Translations under genes and position numbers: made by a program
Assembly: GCF_039539965.1 (NCBI RefSeq)
Contig: NZ_BAABED010000001.1
Coordinates: 4,712,001-4,776,000, forward strand
From: Arthrobacter methylotrophus
Lineage (GTDB): Bacteria; Actinomycetota; Actinomycetes; Actinomycetales; Micrococcaceae
Reading direction: 5' to 3'
Length of the DNA stretch: 64,000 bases
In this document: positions 51,233 to 60,362 of the stretch, piece by piece
How the letters are laid out: every line of letters starts with the position of its first letter
How positions within the stretch are numbered: position 1 is the stretch's first letter
Notes under the pieces: model-generated
Databases searched by the model: none
Told to the model about the DNA's origin: nothing
What the model saw: only the letters and a program-made list of their open reading frames with translations

Positions 51233-51847
51233 ATGGCCAACCGTCCGCGCGGGGGATGGGATTCAACGACACTGACAGCACCGCCCATCACCGTGGAGGT
51301 GCCGGTGCTCAGTGTTGGGGCGGGACCTTCCGACTATGAGGAGTTGGCTCGCTACGTCTGGGCCCTGCGCAGGCCGCGGGGACTGCACATGACGCTGCTG
51401 CACCTGGGGGTCGCAGAGGACTTTTGCCGGGACGTAACCCAGTGGACCAAAGGCATCACCAGCGCCGAGTCGGCCATGGTTGGGACTGTTTCCTGGCTTG
51501 AGGCACTACCTGTGTTGGAAGCCTTTTCCGGCAGCTCCGAAAGTCTGATCGCGCTAGGCCGCGGTGGAGTATGTGGACTGGAGATTGCCGTGCCCGCCTT
51601 CGTGCGTGACTACCAGCTCGCCCTGGTCCGCGGCCTTCACGAACTCCTGGATGAGCTGCTTGTCGACAATATCGACGACTTCATCCTCAGCTCTCCAGCC
51701 CTCGGATTCCGCTCGCCCCGTTGGGTACCCCACGTGGCCGTGGGCAGGCCAAAGTACAGAGGCCGTGGGCCGTGGGAGATTGGACGCGTGGGGGTCGAAT
51801 TCGGCGAATCGCGGATCAGGAACCGTCAATTCCTACCTGGCTTCTGA
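51233..51847 (+). CDS. 2'-5' RNA ligase-like (2H phosphoesterase) protein
   Basis: From ATG 51233, with CATACT at 51219 pointing to a leaderless message, the protein has 204 residues. The first 2H motif is His52-Met-Thr in RGLHMTLLHLG; the second is degenerate, H-V-A in WVPHVAVGRPK, instead of H-x-T/S. The fold is that of RNA 2',3'-cyclic phosphodiesterases. Loss of the second Thr may weaken catalysis. The frame is open upstream to 51092, but without family similarity. Confidence 0.7.
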   Translation: MANRPRGGWDSTTLTAPPITVEVPVLSVGAGPSDYEELARYVWALRRPRGLHMTLLHLGVAEDFCRDVTQWTKGITSAESAMVGTVSWLEALPVLEAFSGSSESLIALGRGGVCGLEIAVPAFVRDYQLALVRGLHELLDELLVDNIDDFILSSPALGFRSPRWVPHVAVGRPKYRGRGPWEIGRVGVEFGESRIRNRQFLPGF

Positions 51848-52210
51848 GCCGGATTGTCCGTGCTTGATGGACCGGAGCAGGTACGCGGTGGCAGCCGCAC
51901 CCGTCGTCGAACTGGCTGCAGCGACCATGAGCCAACGCCGGCTGCGGGCATGATTCCAACCTGTCGCGAGGGCGGCGATGGCGGCAGGCGCGCTGATCGG
52001 GGCGACGGGCGCGTAATAGCGGCCGGGGCTTCCGGCTCCAAAGGGAGACCGGGGGAGTCCAGGAGTTGTTTCCGAGGCCGCGACCCGGTCCGGAATTTTC
52101 ACGAGGGCTTCATAGAGATTGCCGAAGGACCAGTGCGCGTGGCTGAACTCCGCGATGTCCAAGAGCCGATCAGCGATCACGTCTCGACGGTCTGCGGAAA
52201 TCTGTGCCAT
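51833..52210 (-). CDS. Small membrane protein, DUF1772-like
   Basis: This 125-residue protein starts at ATG 52210 with TAGATT just upstream (leaderless). It reads IAEFSHAHWSFGNLYEALVK then IPDRVAASE, followed by two hydrophobic stretches (APISAPAAIAALATGW, WLMVAAASSTTGAAATAYLL). The FGNLYEALVKIP and RYYAP words recall DUF1772/anthrone-oxygenase-like membrane proteins. It overlaps the 3' end of the convergent 2H gene by 15 bp. Function unknown. Confidence 0.65.
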   Translation of the reverse strand: MAQISADRRDVIADRLLDIAEFSHAHWSFGNLYEALVKIPDRVAASETTPGLPRSPFGAGSPGRYYAPVAPISAPAAIAALATGWNHARSRRWLMVAAASSTTGAAATAYLLRSIKHGQSGSEAR

Positions 52211-52317
52211 GCCCACAATCTACCGCCGATGCCCGGCGCCTTCCACGCCAGCCGTGGGGGCGCTAAGGTCGACTCCATGGCCCGAATGCTTGAGTCTCGA
52301 TCCGGAGGGCCGGCGTG

Positions 52318-53358
52318 ATGGAGGAACAGCCCTTGGTCAAGATCCGCCTGATTTTGCCCGCAAATGTGCACCATCGTTCCGGGGGAAACATCTACAACGC
52401 GAGGCTGGCTCAATCTCTTCGCTCCCTAGGCGCGGAAGTTTTGATCCACGAGCTCGACGGCGGGTGGCCGTCCGGATCCTCCGCAGACAGGCGTCTTCTT
52501 GCTGACGCGCTCGCCGGGGACGAGGTGCACGTTCGTATTATCGACGGCCTGATTGCGGCAGGCGGCCCAGCGGAAATCGAGGCCGCAACCGCTGCAGGGC
52601 ACCGCGTGTGGGTTTTGCTCCACATGGCACCTACGGAGGAGCAGCCACAGGGGTCAGGTGGACTCGGCGCAGCGACGGGCATTCTCTGCACCGCCTCCGG
52701 AACCGCCGAGGCCGTCAGGCAGCGGGGCCGGAGCAACGTGCACGTGGCGAGCCCCGGTGTAGACCGCGTGGAGGAGCTGCGGGCGTTGCCGAGCGCGCGA
52801 CGGGCTTCGGCGGCACCGCATTTCATCGTTGTGGGTGCGCTGCTCCCCAATAAGGACCAGATCCTTTTTGTCGAAGCGCTCGCCCGGATCAAGGAGCTGC
52901 CATGGACCGCGGCGCTTGTGGGCTCAACGGAAGCGGACCGCTCCTACGCCGAAGCCGTGCAAGACCGCATTTCCCACCACGGACTCGAAAAGCGGGTGGA
53001 AATAACCGGCGAACTTTTCGGATCGGCTTTGGACGGACAGTGGCGCTGCGCGGACCTCAGCCTGTTGATTTCACGCTCGGAGTCCTTCGGCATGGTCGTT
53101 CTGGAATCCCTGGCCCACGGGATACCAGTAGTGGTCCGCAAAGGAACCGGCGCAGTGGAGGCGCTCGGGGCCTACGGGGCAGGCGAAGCCATCGACCTCA
53201 CGGCAGGACTCGACCCCTTGGAACAGTTTCTTCGGACATGGCTCAGCGATGCGACCCTGCGGCGGAAGTGGTGGGACGCGGCCGCGTCGGCTAGCCATGC
53301 GCTGCCGCGATGGGAAGACACAGCACGGCGGGTCCTTGGCGTCGTCACGGGGCCGTAA
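52318..53358 (+). CDS. Glycosyltransferase, GT4/GT1 type
   Basis: ATG 52318 lies eight bases after GGAGGG; GTG 52315 is directly before it. The chain of 346 residues has the GT-B form: N-domain loop VHHRSGGNIYNARLAQSLRS (Gly-rich acceptor loop), and C-domain FIVVGALLPNKDQILFVEAL, ADLSLLISRSESFGMVVLES with the E-x(7)-E nucleotide-sugar motif. It transfers a sugar to an unknown acceptor, perhaps an envelope glycan or small molecule. Confidence 0.88.
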   Translation: MEEQPLVKIRLILPANVHHRSGGNIYNARLAQSLRSLGAEVLIHELDGGWPSGSSADRRLLADALAGDEVHVRIIDGLIAAGGPAEIEAATAAGHRVWVLLHMAPTEEQPQGSGGLGAATGILCTASGTAEAVRQRGRSNVHVASPGVDRVEELRALPSARRASAAPHFIVVGALLPNKDQILFVEALARIKELPWTAALVGSTEADRSYAEAVQDRISHHGLEKRVEITGELFGSALDGQWRCADLSLLISRSESFGMVVLESLAHGIPVVVRKGTGAVEALGAYGAGEAIDLTAGLDPLEQFLRTWLSDATLRRKWWDAAASASHALPRWEDTARRVLGVVTGP

Positions 53359-53391
53359 CCCTCCCCCGAAGCCGGGCCTGGCTAGATTCGC

Positions 53392-54009
53392 CTATAGGTG
53401 CTGGATACCCGCCCGCTGCATGGCGTCCCGGTAGGTTTCGATGTTCTTGGCCAGGAGCTCCTGCTGCTTCGCCTCGGACAGGGCAAAGGCCCGTCCGCCG
53501 AGCGCGCTCGCTTTGTACACCTTGATCCCGTGTTGCCGGAGCGGCGAATGGTAGGTCTTCTCGAAGAGCGCCAGAAAAGCCGCAGTCTCTGCGCCATGCG
53601 CCACGACGGCGGACACCCTCTTGTTGATTTTGAGGAACTGGCGGAACGGGCGGAGCCCATCGGTCTTTTCCTGTGCGCTGAGGGCCGGCGGCAGTTCGAC
53701 GTCACGGACCCATGGATAACAGTTCCACGGCATGACATAGCGGACGTCCAATTCCGCCGAGTCATAGATGAGTTGCGCACGCCGGGCGGCGTCGTCGTCG
53801 TTGAGGTGCGAAACGAAACCCGAGGTAGGGGTCCGGCCCGGGCTGGTCTGCAGGGTGACAATCCGGCATTCGTCCTCGTCATGCACCGGATCGATGTAAG
53901 GCACGGAAGAACCAGGTCTTTTGGCCATGAGTTCGTCGCACAGCTGCGTCACGGCAGCAATATTGGGCTCCTGTAGCAAGGCCCTTTTTTCGTCCCAGTC
54001 AATGGTCAC
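53392..54009 (-). CDS. Uracil-DNA-glycosylase-like protein
   Basis: From GTG 54009, preceded by AAGGAG, the protein has 205 residues. VPYIDPVHDEDECRIVTLQT followed by SPGRTPTSGFVSHLNDDDAA and DVRYVMPWNCYPWVRD resembles the uracil-DNA glycosylase superfamily (product-binding GDPG-like loop, then W-N-x-x-P-W). The hallmark catalytic residues are not certain, so DNA repair is a probable rather than proven role. Confidence 0.6.
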   Translation of the reverse strand: MTIDWDEKRALLQEPNIAAVTQLCDELMAKRPGSSVPYIDPVHDEDECRIVTLQTSPGRTPTSGFVSHLNDDDAARRAQLIYDSAELDVRYVMPWNCYPWVRDVELPPALSAQEKTDGLRPFRQFLKINKRVSAVVAHGAETAAFLALFEKTYHSPLRQHGIKVYKASALGGRAFALSEAKQQELLAKNIETYRDAMQRAGIQHL

Positions 54010-54142
54010 GTTCTCTCCTTCGGCAGCGCGGCGTCCAGAATCGGCGTCCCTTGCCACTTTACGCGTCGCTCGCGCTCCTGCAGAGCCGAGGTTCAAAACT
54101 GCCCGACGCCGGCCCGGCACCCCCACGCTTTGGTGGGCGGGG

Positions 54143-54538
54143 CTACTGCCCCTTCAGCCTCTCCATTTCGCGCCGGTCCTTCTTGGTGGGCCGTCCCGCG
54201 CCGCGATCGCGCTGCGGAAGTCCGAGGGCCGGGGCCGCGGGCCTCTCCGGGGTGTGGTCGGTGAAGCAGTGGGACGCTGCCTCGGCACCTACCCTTTTGG
54301 CAATGAGACGGCGAACCTCGAGGATGCGTTCGAAGCCGGACTGGCGGACCCGGATGGTGTCGCCGATAATCACCGACTGCGAGGCTTTGACCGGGTTCCC
54401 GTTGATTCGTACGTGTCCTGCCCGGCAGGCGGTGGTGGCCGCGGAACGGGTCTTGTAGGCGCGGATGGCCCAAAGCCAGGCGTCGATGCGCACATTGCCG
54501 GTTTTTGATGCTTGGGCGGAAGTCGGAAGGCTAGTCAT
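54143..54538 (-). CDS. S4 RNA-binding protein, Hsp15-like
   Basis: This 131-residue protein opens with an S4 domain (NVRIDAWLWAIRAYKTRSAA, CRAGHVRINGNPVKASQSVI, GDTIRV). The C-terminus is Lys/Arg-rich (GAGRPTKKDRREMERLKGQ). The architecture is that of Hsp15/RqcP relatives, which bind stalled 50S subunits in ribosome rescue. Confidence 0.88.
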   Translation of the reverse strand: MTSLPTSAQASKTGNVRIDAWLWAIRAYKTRSAATTACRAGHVRINGNPVKASQSVIIGDTIRVRQSGFERILEVRRLIAKRVGAEAASHCFTDHTPERPAAPALGLPQRDRGAGRPTKKDRREMERLKGQ

Positions 54539-54592
54539 GATTGCGAATGAGTATAGTCGGCGCGCAGCCTGGACCGTTGTACGCGACGCTGG

Positions 54593-55627
54593 CTAACGGC
54601 GTCGGAGTTCCGCGAATTCAAGGTGGGGGACGACGGTTCCCGCGTCCCGCTCCAGGAAATTCGTGCCAGGGGCCACGATGTCATCAATGGCATCCAGGAC
54701 GGCTTCGGTGAGGGCAACGTCTGCGGCCTTGAGGTAGTCGGTCAAGTGCTCCTCCGTCCGTGGACCGATCACCACGCTGCTCACGGCAGGATGGTTGAGG
54801 GCGAAGCCGACGGCCAATTGGATGAGGGTGAGTCCGTGCCGTTCGGCGACGCGGGCCAGAGCATCGGCCGCCAGGAGCTTGTTCCTGTTGAAAGGTGCCG
54901 AGACGTCGAAGCGCCCGGGAACTGCCAACGCCCGGGAGCTTGCTGGCTGTGGAACGCCCACCCGGTAGTTCCCGGAGAGCCAGCCGCCGTCGAGCGGTCC
55001 GTAGCTGAGCACGCCAAGGTTGTACTGCTGGGTGATCGGAAAGACATCCCGCTCGTTGGCGCGCACCAGCAAGGAATAGGGCACTTGGTCGACTACCGGC
55101 GGCACGAGGTGGTTCGTCGTCGCGATCCATTGTGCCTCGACAAGTTGCGCAGGCGTGAACACCGACGTTCCGTAATAGAGGATCTTGCCCTGCCGGATGA
55201 GGTCGTTGAGGGCCATGATGGTTTCCAGGACGTCTGTGTTGTAGTCCGGGCGATGCGCTTGGTAGAGGTCGATCCTGTCTGACTGCAGGCGGTTGAGGCT
55301 GCCCTCCACGGCTTTCATGATCCAGCGCCGGGAATTCCCCGCGTGCGCAGGATTCGGCCCCATTTGTCCGTGGAACTTGGTGGAAAGGAAAACATCGTCA
55401 CGCCGCCCATGGAGGGCCCGGCCCACAATGGCTTCCGCCTCGCCTTGCGAATAGATGTCCGCGGTGTCGACGCTGGTGATTCCGGCGTCGAGGGCAGCAT
55501 GGATAATGCGGATGCTTTCTTCGACGCCCGTGGGTGCAGAACCGGTCCCAAGGTTCAGGGTGCCCAAGGTAAGGGGGCTGATCAGGGCGCCTGTGCGTCC
55601 CAGGGTTCGAAGCTCGTTGAGGCTCAT
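54593..55627 (-). CDS. Aldo/keto reductase
   Basis: From ATG 55627, eight bases after GGAGGA, the protein has 344 residues. It begins LRTLGRTGALISPLTLGTLN; the catalytic tetrad region includes VDTADIYSQGEAEAIVGRAL (Asp, Tyr), FLSTKFHG (Lys) and LYQAHRPDYNTD (His). Coenzyme-binding end: VVIGPRTEEHLTDYLKAADV. It reduces an unknown carbonyl with NADPH. A divergent flavin reductase shares its upstream region. Confidence 0.9.
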   Translation of the reverse strand: MSLNELRTLGRTGALISPLTLGTLNLGTGSAPTGVEESIRIIHAALDAGITSVDTADIYSQGEAEAIVGRALHGRRDDVFLSTKFHGQMGPNPAHAGNSRRWIMKAVEGSLNRLQSDRIDLYQAHRPDYNTDVLETIMALNDLIRQGKILYYGTSVFTPAQLVEAQWIATTNHLVPPVVDQVPYSLLVRANERDVFPITQQYNLGVLSYGPLDGGWLSGNYRVGVPQPASSRALAVPGRFDVSAPFNRNKLLAADALARVAERHGLTLIQLAVGFALNHPAVSSVVIGPRTEEHLTDYLKAADVALTEAVLDAIDDIVAPGTNFLERDAGTVVPHLEFAELRRR

Positions 55628-55671
55628 CTCCGGCTTCCTCCGTGAAGAATCAAGGCTGTGCAATGGATTGA

Positions 55672-55788
55672 CACGACGCTACACATGTCGTGGCCGGGAC
55701 ACTCGAAAAGCGTACAAATTCTTCGTTTTTCGTATTGCGGGGTAATGAAAACAGCACATGTCGAATGATGAATTGACGTGAATCGACA
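55672..55788. promoter_or_regulatory. Shared control region of aldo/keto reductase and flavin reductase
   Basis: Two inverted repeats with related half-sites are seen: CACGAC (55672-55677)/GTCGTG (55687-55692) and TGTCGA (55759-55764)/TCGACA (55783-55788). ACATGTCG occurs in both. A common regulator for the divergent pair is possible. Confidence 0.3.
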
Positions 55789-55870
55789 CGCGAATACACA
55801 AATATTGCCGTTATCGGCATCCAGTGAATTAGTAGGAAGGCAGGCACGAAACTACAGAGAAAGGGACCCC

Positions 55871-56362
55871 ATGACCCAGGCAACGGTGGATGGAGCCGCT
55901 TCGATCAAACAGGCGTTCGCGCAATTTCCCTCAGGCGTGGCGGCGTTCAGCGCCATGGTTGGCTTCGCGCCGGAGGCCCTGGTGGCATCCAGCTTCACAG
56001 TGGGAGTCTCGCTCGAACCGCCGCTGGTCATGTTCGCGGTGAACAACTCCTCCACCACGTGGCCCAAACTCCGGAGCGCTCCTCGCCTAGGGGTTTCCAT
56101 CCTGGCCCAGGGCCAGGAAGCCGTGTGCCTGCAGCTCTCCTCGCGGACGGAGGAGCGATTCGCGGGCCTTGCGACCTCCACGAGCGACGCCGGTGCGGTG
56201 TTGATCGACGGCGCGGCACTGGCGCTTGAATGCCAAGTGGTCTCCGAGACCCCTGCGGGCGACCACGCAATTGTGGTCCTCGAAGTGAAGTCCGTGGAAA
56301 TCAACCACGACGCCGAGCCCCTCATCTACCACGGGGCCGGGTTCAGGCAACTGGCCGCCTGA
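55871..56362 (+). CDS. Flavin reductase family protein
   Basis: From ATG 55871 the protein has 163 residues, the size of flavin reductase (PF01613) components. SIKQAFAQFPSGVAAFSAMV then LVASSFTVGVSLEPPLVMFA and SSTTWPKLRSAPRLGVSILA are the flavin-binding segments. It supplies reduced FMN to a monooxygenase partner, which is not in this window, or acts on another electron acceptor. Confidence 0.88.
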   Translation: MTQATVDGAASIKQAFAQFPSGVAAFSAMVGFAPEALVASSFTVGVSLEPPLVMFAVNNSSTTWPKLRSAPRLGVSILAQGQEAVCLQLSSRTEERFAGLATSTSDAGAVLIDGAALALECQVVSETPAGDHAIVVLEVKSVEINHDAEPLIYHGAGFRQLAA

Positions 56363-56373
56363 GCGGACCCCTC

Positions 56374-56439
56374 CCCAACTAGCTCGCAGTTGTTGTCGTT
56401 TTCGAGCGTCAAAACGACAACAACTGCGAGCTAGTTGGG
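56374..56439. repeat. 66-nt near-palindromic intergenic repeat, copy C
   Basis: CTCGCAGTTGTTGTCGTT pairs with AACGACAACAACTGCGAG; ends CCCAACTAG and CTAGTTGGG. A second copy of the end word, TCAGTTGGGCGGGCGGGC, follows at 56452 and supplies the stop of the next minus-strand gene. Confidence 0.88.
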
Positions 56440-56451
56440 CGGGCGGGCTAG

Positions 56452-57186
56452 TCAGTTGGGCGGGCGGGCTCCGGCGGAGGCTGTGACGCGGCCGGACGAG
56501 GCAGCCTTGCCGCCATGCGGGTCTCCCACGCGGCCGCGGATTGGCGGGGCAGTCTCTGGTGGCGGGGCAGCCTCTGGCTGGGTCGCTGACCCCGTCTGGG
56601 TTGCTGCTTCCTCGGCACGCGCTGCGGCCCGGGCATCAGCCTCGGCAACAGCAGCAGCCCATTCGCTGTTCATGACCGGAGGATCCTGCTTTACCGTAAC
56701 CACAAACGGATGTTCCTTCGCCTGGGTGGTGGCGACAGCCGTGGCGGTGGCTGCGATTCCGGCCTTGACCTGGGCGGGCTTGGGCCACTTACGTGGGTTC
56801 ACCAGTGACTTCCACGAGAAGTTCCGGATAGCAGACCACGCAGTGGACCACACCAGCTTGACGGTCGTCAGGATTCCAGGACGCGGCTCTCCGGGAACAA
56901 GCAGAGCCGGTTCAGGGGTGCCGGGCTCCGCCGTCGTCGACTCTTCGAAAACCGCCTTCAGGGCGGGGGCGCGCCGAGGCCGTGGGGGCAAGTGTACAAC
57001 CGGGCCGACATCGCGTTTCGGGAAGATCCCCACCATGGCAAGCAAGATGATTGAAACCAGCTTCGCGACGCCGACCAGGACCAAAGTGATCGCGACCAAG
57101 ATCCCCAAAGAAAGGAACATGAGCAAAGCCAGTCCGAGCGTGCCGAAAAAGGTCAGATTGAGGCCAAGTGTTGTTGGATCCTCCAC
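56452..57186 (-). CDS. Membrane protein with Ala/Pro/Glu-rich tail, unknown function
   Basis: From GTG 57186, four bases after GGGAGG, the protein has 244 residues. An N-terminal span (LNLTFFGTLGLALLMFLSLG) and a second (ILVAITLVLVGVAKLVSIIL) precede a basic cytoplasmic part (LVWSTAWSAIRNFSWKSLVN) and an Ala/Glu-rich, Pro-rich C-terminus ending ARPPN. The last codons come from a repeat-derived word. A smaller protein at 59815 has a similar start, so they may be related. Confidence 0.65.
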   Translation of the reverse strand: MEDPTTLGLNLTFFGTLGLALLMFLSLGILVAITLVLVGVAKLVSIILLAMVGIFPKRDVGPVVHLPPRPRRAPALKAVFEESTTAEPGTPEPALLVPGEPRPGILTTVKLVWSTAWSAIRNFSWKSLVNPRKWPKPAQVKAGIAATATAVATTQAKEHPFVVTVKQDPPVMNSEWAAAVAEADARAAARAEEAATQTGSATQPEAAPPPETAPPIRGRVGDPHGGKAASSGRVTASAGARPPN

Positions 57187-57377
57187 GTAGCCTCCCGAGT
57201 CAGAGTTGTGTGGTGGGCGCCGCAACCGTCGGTCCGCGGGCATGTCTTCAAGCGTACGGTCGAAATCCGAAGGAATCACCCGCCGAACTGCGCGTCGCCG
57301 AGGTTGTATCGAAGCTGTTACATGTTGTGACAATATTTGTTAGCTAGCTCTCACCTTCTCCTCGAGATAGGGCTCCA

Positions 57378-57782
57378 ATGCCATTCGATCCGGCCCGCCT
57401 ACGCAACGGCGCCTGCCCTTGCCTGTCCGGCGAGCAGTACATAGAGTGCTGCGGACGCTTCCACAGCGGAGAGACCGATGCTCCGACGGCGGAGCAGCTC
57501 ATGCGCTCCCGCTACTCGGCCTTCGCGGTCCTTGATAGCGACTACCTGCTGCGCACGTGGCACCCCGATACCAGACCTGCAGTACTGGAGCTGGATCCCG
57601 ATATCGAATGGCGGCGACTGGACATCGTGGCAACGCGCGACGGCGGTCCCTTGGATGGTGAAGGATCCGTCGAGTTCACGGCGCACTACCGTTCCGACGG
57701 CGAACGCGGCGTCCAGCGTGAAGTCAGCCGCTTCCTGCGGATCGACCGGCGCTGGTACTACCTCGACGGCGAGGTCGGCTAG
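57378..57782 (+). CDS. YchJ family protein (SEC-C motif)
   Basis: This 134-residue protein starts with a zinc-binding SEC-C-like motif (CPCLSGEQYIECCGRFH; Cys13, Cys15, Cys24, Cys25, His29), then the YchJ core RSRYSAFAVLDSDYLLRTWH, ending WYYLDGEVG. Family length is about 150. The role is unknown; SEC-C modules bind zinc and proteins. Confidence 0.9.
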   Translation: MPFDPARLRNGACPCLSGEQYIECCGRFHSGETDAPTAEQLMRSRYSAFAVLDSDYLLRTWHPDTRPAVLELDPDIEWRRLDIVATRDGGPLDGEGSVEFTAHYRSDGERGVQREVSRFLRIDRRWYYLDGEVG

Positions 57783-57797
57783 CCGCCTCCGTTGGGA

Positions 57798-59750
57798 TCA
57801 GCGGTACTTTCGGTGCAGGTCTTCCTTCAAGGAGGCACCGGGAGAGGCATCGGCGATCCACGGCCCTGTTCCTTCGGAGGGGTCCAGGATTCCGGCCTCG
57901 AGCCAGGTGTAGTCTCCAGCGAGCACGTTGGAGGACAATTCGTGATCGACGTCGTCGGTGTTCTTCCACAGTTGCTCGAAGTATCCGTCCACCCGGATTC
58001 TTGCCTGCTCGCAGTAGGCCTCGGCGAGCTCGTAGGCCGCCGCGCCTTGCTCCGGCACGGTCCGCAGCAGCATTTCGGCCCGCGAGCAGCATGCCGCCAT
58101 GGCAAACAATTCCGCCCCGATATCCACGATCCTGCCGAGGAAGGCCTGTTTGTACTCGAGCCTCGCCTGCCAGCGGCTCATCCCATAGAACGTCTGCCGG
58201 GCGAGCCGACGCGAAGCCCGCTCCACATATCTCAATTGCTTGGCCAAGCGCCCAAACTCGCCGTAAGACCTGGGGTCCATGCCGGCTCCGGCCACAAGCT
58301 TGGGGAGCCATTTGGCGTAAAAACCTGAGGCGCCGACGGCGGCACGCGCCTTCTCCTGCAGTGTTGCGTCCGCGGAAGCCAGCTCGCCTGCCGCCGAAAG
58401 GTGGGCGTCGACGGCTTCGCGGGCGATGAGCAGGCGCATGATCTCGGACGAACCCTCGAAGATCCGGTTGATGCGCATGTCCCGCAGAAGTTGTTCCGCC
58501 GCCACCGCGCGTTCTCCGCGTGCCTCCAAGGAATCCGCGGTCTCGAACCCACGACCACCACGGATCTGCACCAGCTCATCGGCCACCAGGTAACTCAGCT
58601 CGGTGGACCAAAGCTTGGCCAAGGCCGCCTCGATCCGCACGTCCTTCTGACCGGCGTCGGCCATTTCGGCGGAGAGCTCAAACACGGCTTCAAGCGCAAA
58701 AGTGGTGGCGGCAATGAACGCGATCTTCTTCCCGACCGCCTCATGCTTACCGACCGGGCGCCCCCATTGCGTCCGGGCGTTGGACCATTCGCGGGCGATC
58801 TTCAACGACCACTTGCCCGCGGCGACGCACAGCCCGGGGATGGAGAGCCGGCCAGTGTTCAGCGTCGTGAGGGCGATCTTGAGCCCTTGGCCCTCGCGTC
58901 CCAGCCGGTTCGCTGCGGGCACACGGACTTGATGGAAGCGCGTCACGCCGTTCTCGATGCCCCGCAAACCCATGAACGCGTTGCGGTTCTCGACGGTGAT
59001 GCCGGGGGAGTCCATCTCCACTACGAACGCCGTGATCCCGCCCTGGTGCGCCGTCCCATCGGGGCCCGTGCGGGCGGGGACGACGGCCATGACCACGACC
59101 AGTTCGGCAATCACGCCGTTGGTGGTCCAAAGTTTCACTCCGTCCAAAAGGTAGGACCCGCCGTCGTCCGCTGGAACTGCGGTGCAGCCCATCCGGGCGG
59201 GATCGCTTCCGACGTCGGGCTCTGTCAGGAGGAACGCCGTGATGGCGCCGGCGGCGCAACGGGGCAGGTACTCCCGCTTTTGTTCGGACGTGCCGAAGAC
59301 CTTGACCGGCTCAGGGACGCCGATGGACTGGTGGGCCGAAATCAGGGCGCCGAGGCTCGGATGGACCGACCCCAGGAGCGCCAGGGCCCTTCCGTAGTAG
59401 ACCAGTGACAGACCCAGCCCGCCGTACTCACGCGGAATTTTCATGCCGAAGACGCCTAGCTCGTTGAGGCCGGCGAGGTATTCGTCCGGGATTTTGGCAT
59501 CGCGCTCGATCATGCGCCCGGACATCGTGCCGCAGAATTCCGCCAACTTGGCCATGAACTCTTCGCCACGCTCGATGTCTTCGGCCCTGGCCTGTGGCCA
59601 AGGATGGATCAGTCCAAGATCGAAATCCCCCAGGTACAGTCCCTTCGCAAAACTTGGGCGGTTCCATTCCGTCTCGCGGGCGGCCTCGGCGACGGCGCGG
59701 GCTTCTGCGGCCGTGACATCGGTGCTCTTGTTTTCAGTGGCGGAGGTCAT
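57798..59750 (-). CDS. Acyl-CoA dehydrogenase, long (650-residue) type
   Basis: At 650 residues this is longer than the usual 380-residue enzymes, with a C-terminal extension of about 200 residues. The core shows FLLTEPDVGSDPARMGCTAV, LWTTNGVIAELVVVMAVVP, FHQVRVPAANRLGREGQGLK and the C-domain region IRGGRGFETADSLEARGE, RINRIFEGSSEIMRLLIARE, with the catalytic Glu in FEGSSE. It oxidises an unknown acyl-CoA; similar long forms act on long or branched chains. RBS AGGAG precedes the ATG. Confidence 0.9.
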   Translation of the reverse strand: MTSATENKSTDVTAAEARAVAEAARETEWNRPSFAKGLYLGDFDLGLIHPWPQARAEDIERGEEFMAKLAEFCGTMSGRMIERDAKIPDEYLAGLNELGVFGMKIPREYGGLGLSLVYYGRALALLGSVHPSLGALISAHQSIGVPEPVKVFGTSEQKREYLPRCAAGAITAFLLTEPDVGSDPARMGCTAVPADDGGSYLLDGVKLWTTNGVIAELVVVMAVVPARTGPDGTAHQGGITAFVVEMDSPGITVENRNAFMGLRGIENGVTRFHQVRVPAANRLGREGQGLKIALTTLNTGRLSIPGLCVAAGKWSLKIAREWSNARTQWGRPVGKHEAVGKKIAFIAATTFALEAVFELSAEMADAGQKDVRIEAALAKLWSTELSYLVADELVQIRGGRGFETADSLEARGERAVAAEQLLRDMRINRIFEGSSEIMRLLIAREAVDAHLSAAGELASADATLQEKARAAVGASGFYAKWLPKLVAGAGMDPRSYGEFGRLAKQLRYVERASRRLARQTFYGMSRWQARLEYKQAFLGRIVDIGAELFAMAACCSRAEMLLRTVPEQGAAAYELAEAYCEQARIRVDGYFEQLWKNTDDVDHELSSNVLAGDYTWLEAGILDPSEGTGPWIADASPGASLKEDLHRKYR

Positions 59751-59814
59751 GGGAGGACTCCTCTTGCCGGTTGTGCCGGTTCGAGCCCAGGATCCGCCTC
59801 GGGTGGGGGACCCT

Positions 59815-60117
59815 TCAGCTGTCCCTCAATGCTACTCGCGGGTAGGTACCTGTGCTAGGGGAGGTTTGCGATGGGAATTCCACCGGCAGTTCCACTTTTC
59901 CGGTCTGGTGAACCAGCAGATCCCAGGCAAAATTGATGCCGCGGACCAGCCCACCCAACACATTCTTAACGGTGTACCAGGCGAGGCTCCCCGCTCCGAC
60001 CAACGCAAGCGTGGCCATGGCGGCGGCCGCGATGAAGGCTGCCAGAACCAAGCCAAGGACGAGTGTTCCCACGAAGACGTAGGTGCTGGTGTCTAAAGTC
60101 GTAAAGTCGAACTGCAT
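59815..60117 (-). CDS. Small single-span membrane protein
   Basis: This 100-residue protein starts at ATG 60117 after GGAGGGG. A span of about 25 residues (STYVFVGTLVLGLVLAAFIA) is followed by a short basic part (GSLAWYTVKNVLGGLVRGIN). It resembles, in layout, the protein at 56452. It is divergent from jetA across 245 bp. No function is known. Confidence 0.6.
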   Translation of the reverse strand: MQFDFTTLDTSTYVFVGTLVLGLVLAAFIAAAAMATLALVGAGSLAWYTVKNVLGGLVRGINFAWDLLVHQTGKVELPVEFPSQTSPSTGTYPRVALRDS

Positions 60118-60362
60118 TGGGTCCCCTCCGCAACGCTGCCAAAGCCGACGTAGGATTCTCGACGACGTTGGTGTCGACACTAGGTGCGGCATCGGCGGTT
60201 CAGCTAGCGCCAACACGGGCCTTTCGCCGGTTGATATGGGATCGAAACCCTACGGGCAGGTAGATCACGAAAGGGTTGCGGCGCACCCTGCGTTAACCTT
60301 GTACGGGGCAGTTTTCGGGATTTCCGCTGCCATCAGGTTCCGAGGTAGCTGAAGGAGAGTAC
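60118..60362. other. Intergenic region before jetA
   Basis: It must carry the promoters of the divergent small membrane protein and the jet operon. No clear operator is seen; AAGGAG at about 60352 is the jetA ribosome site. Confidence 0.5.
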
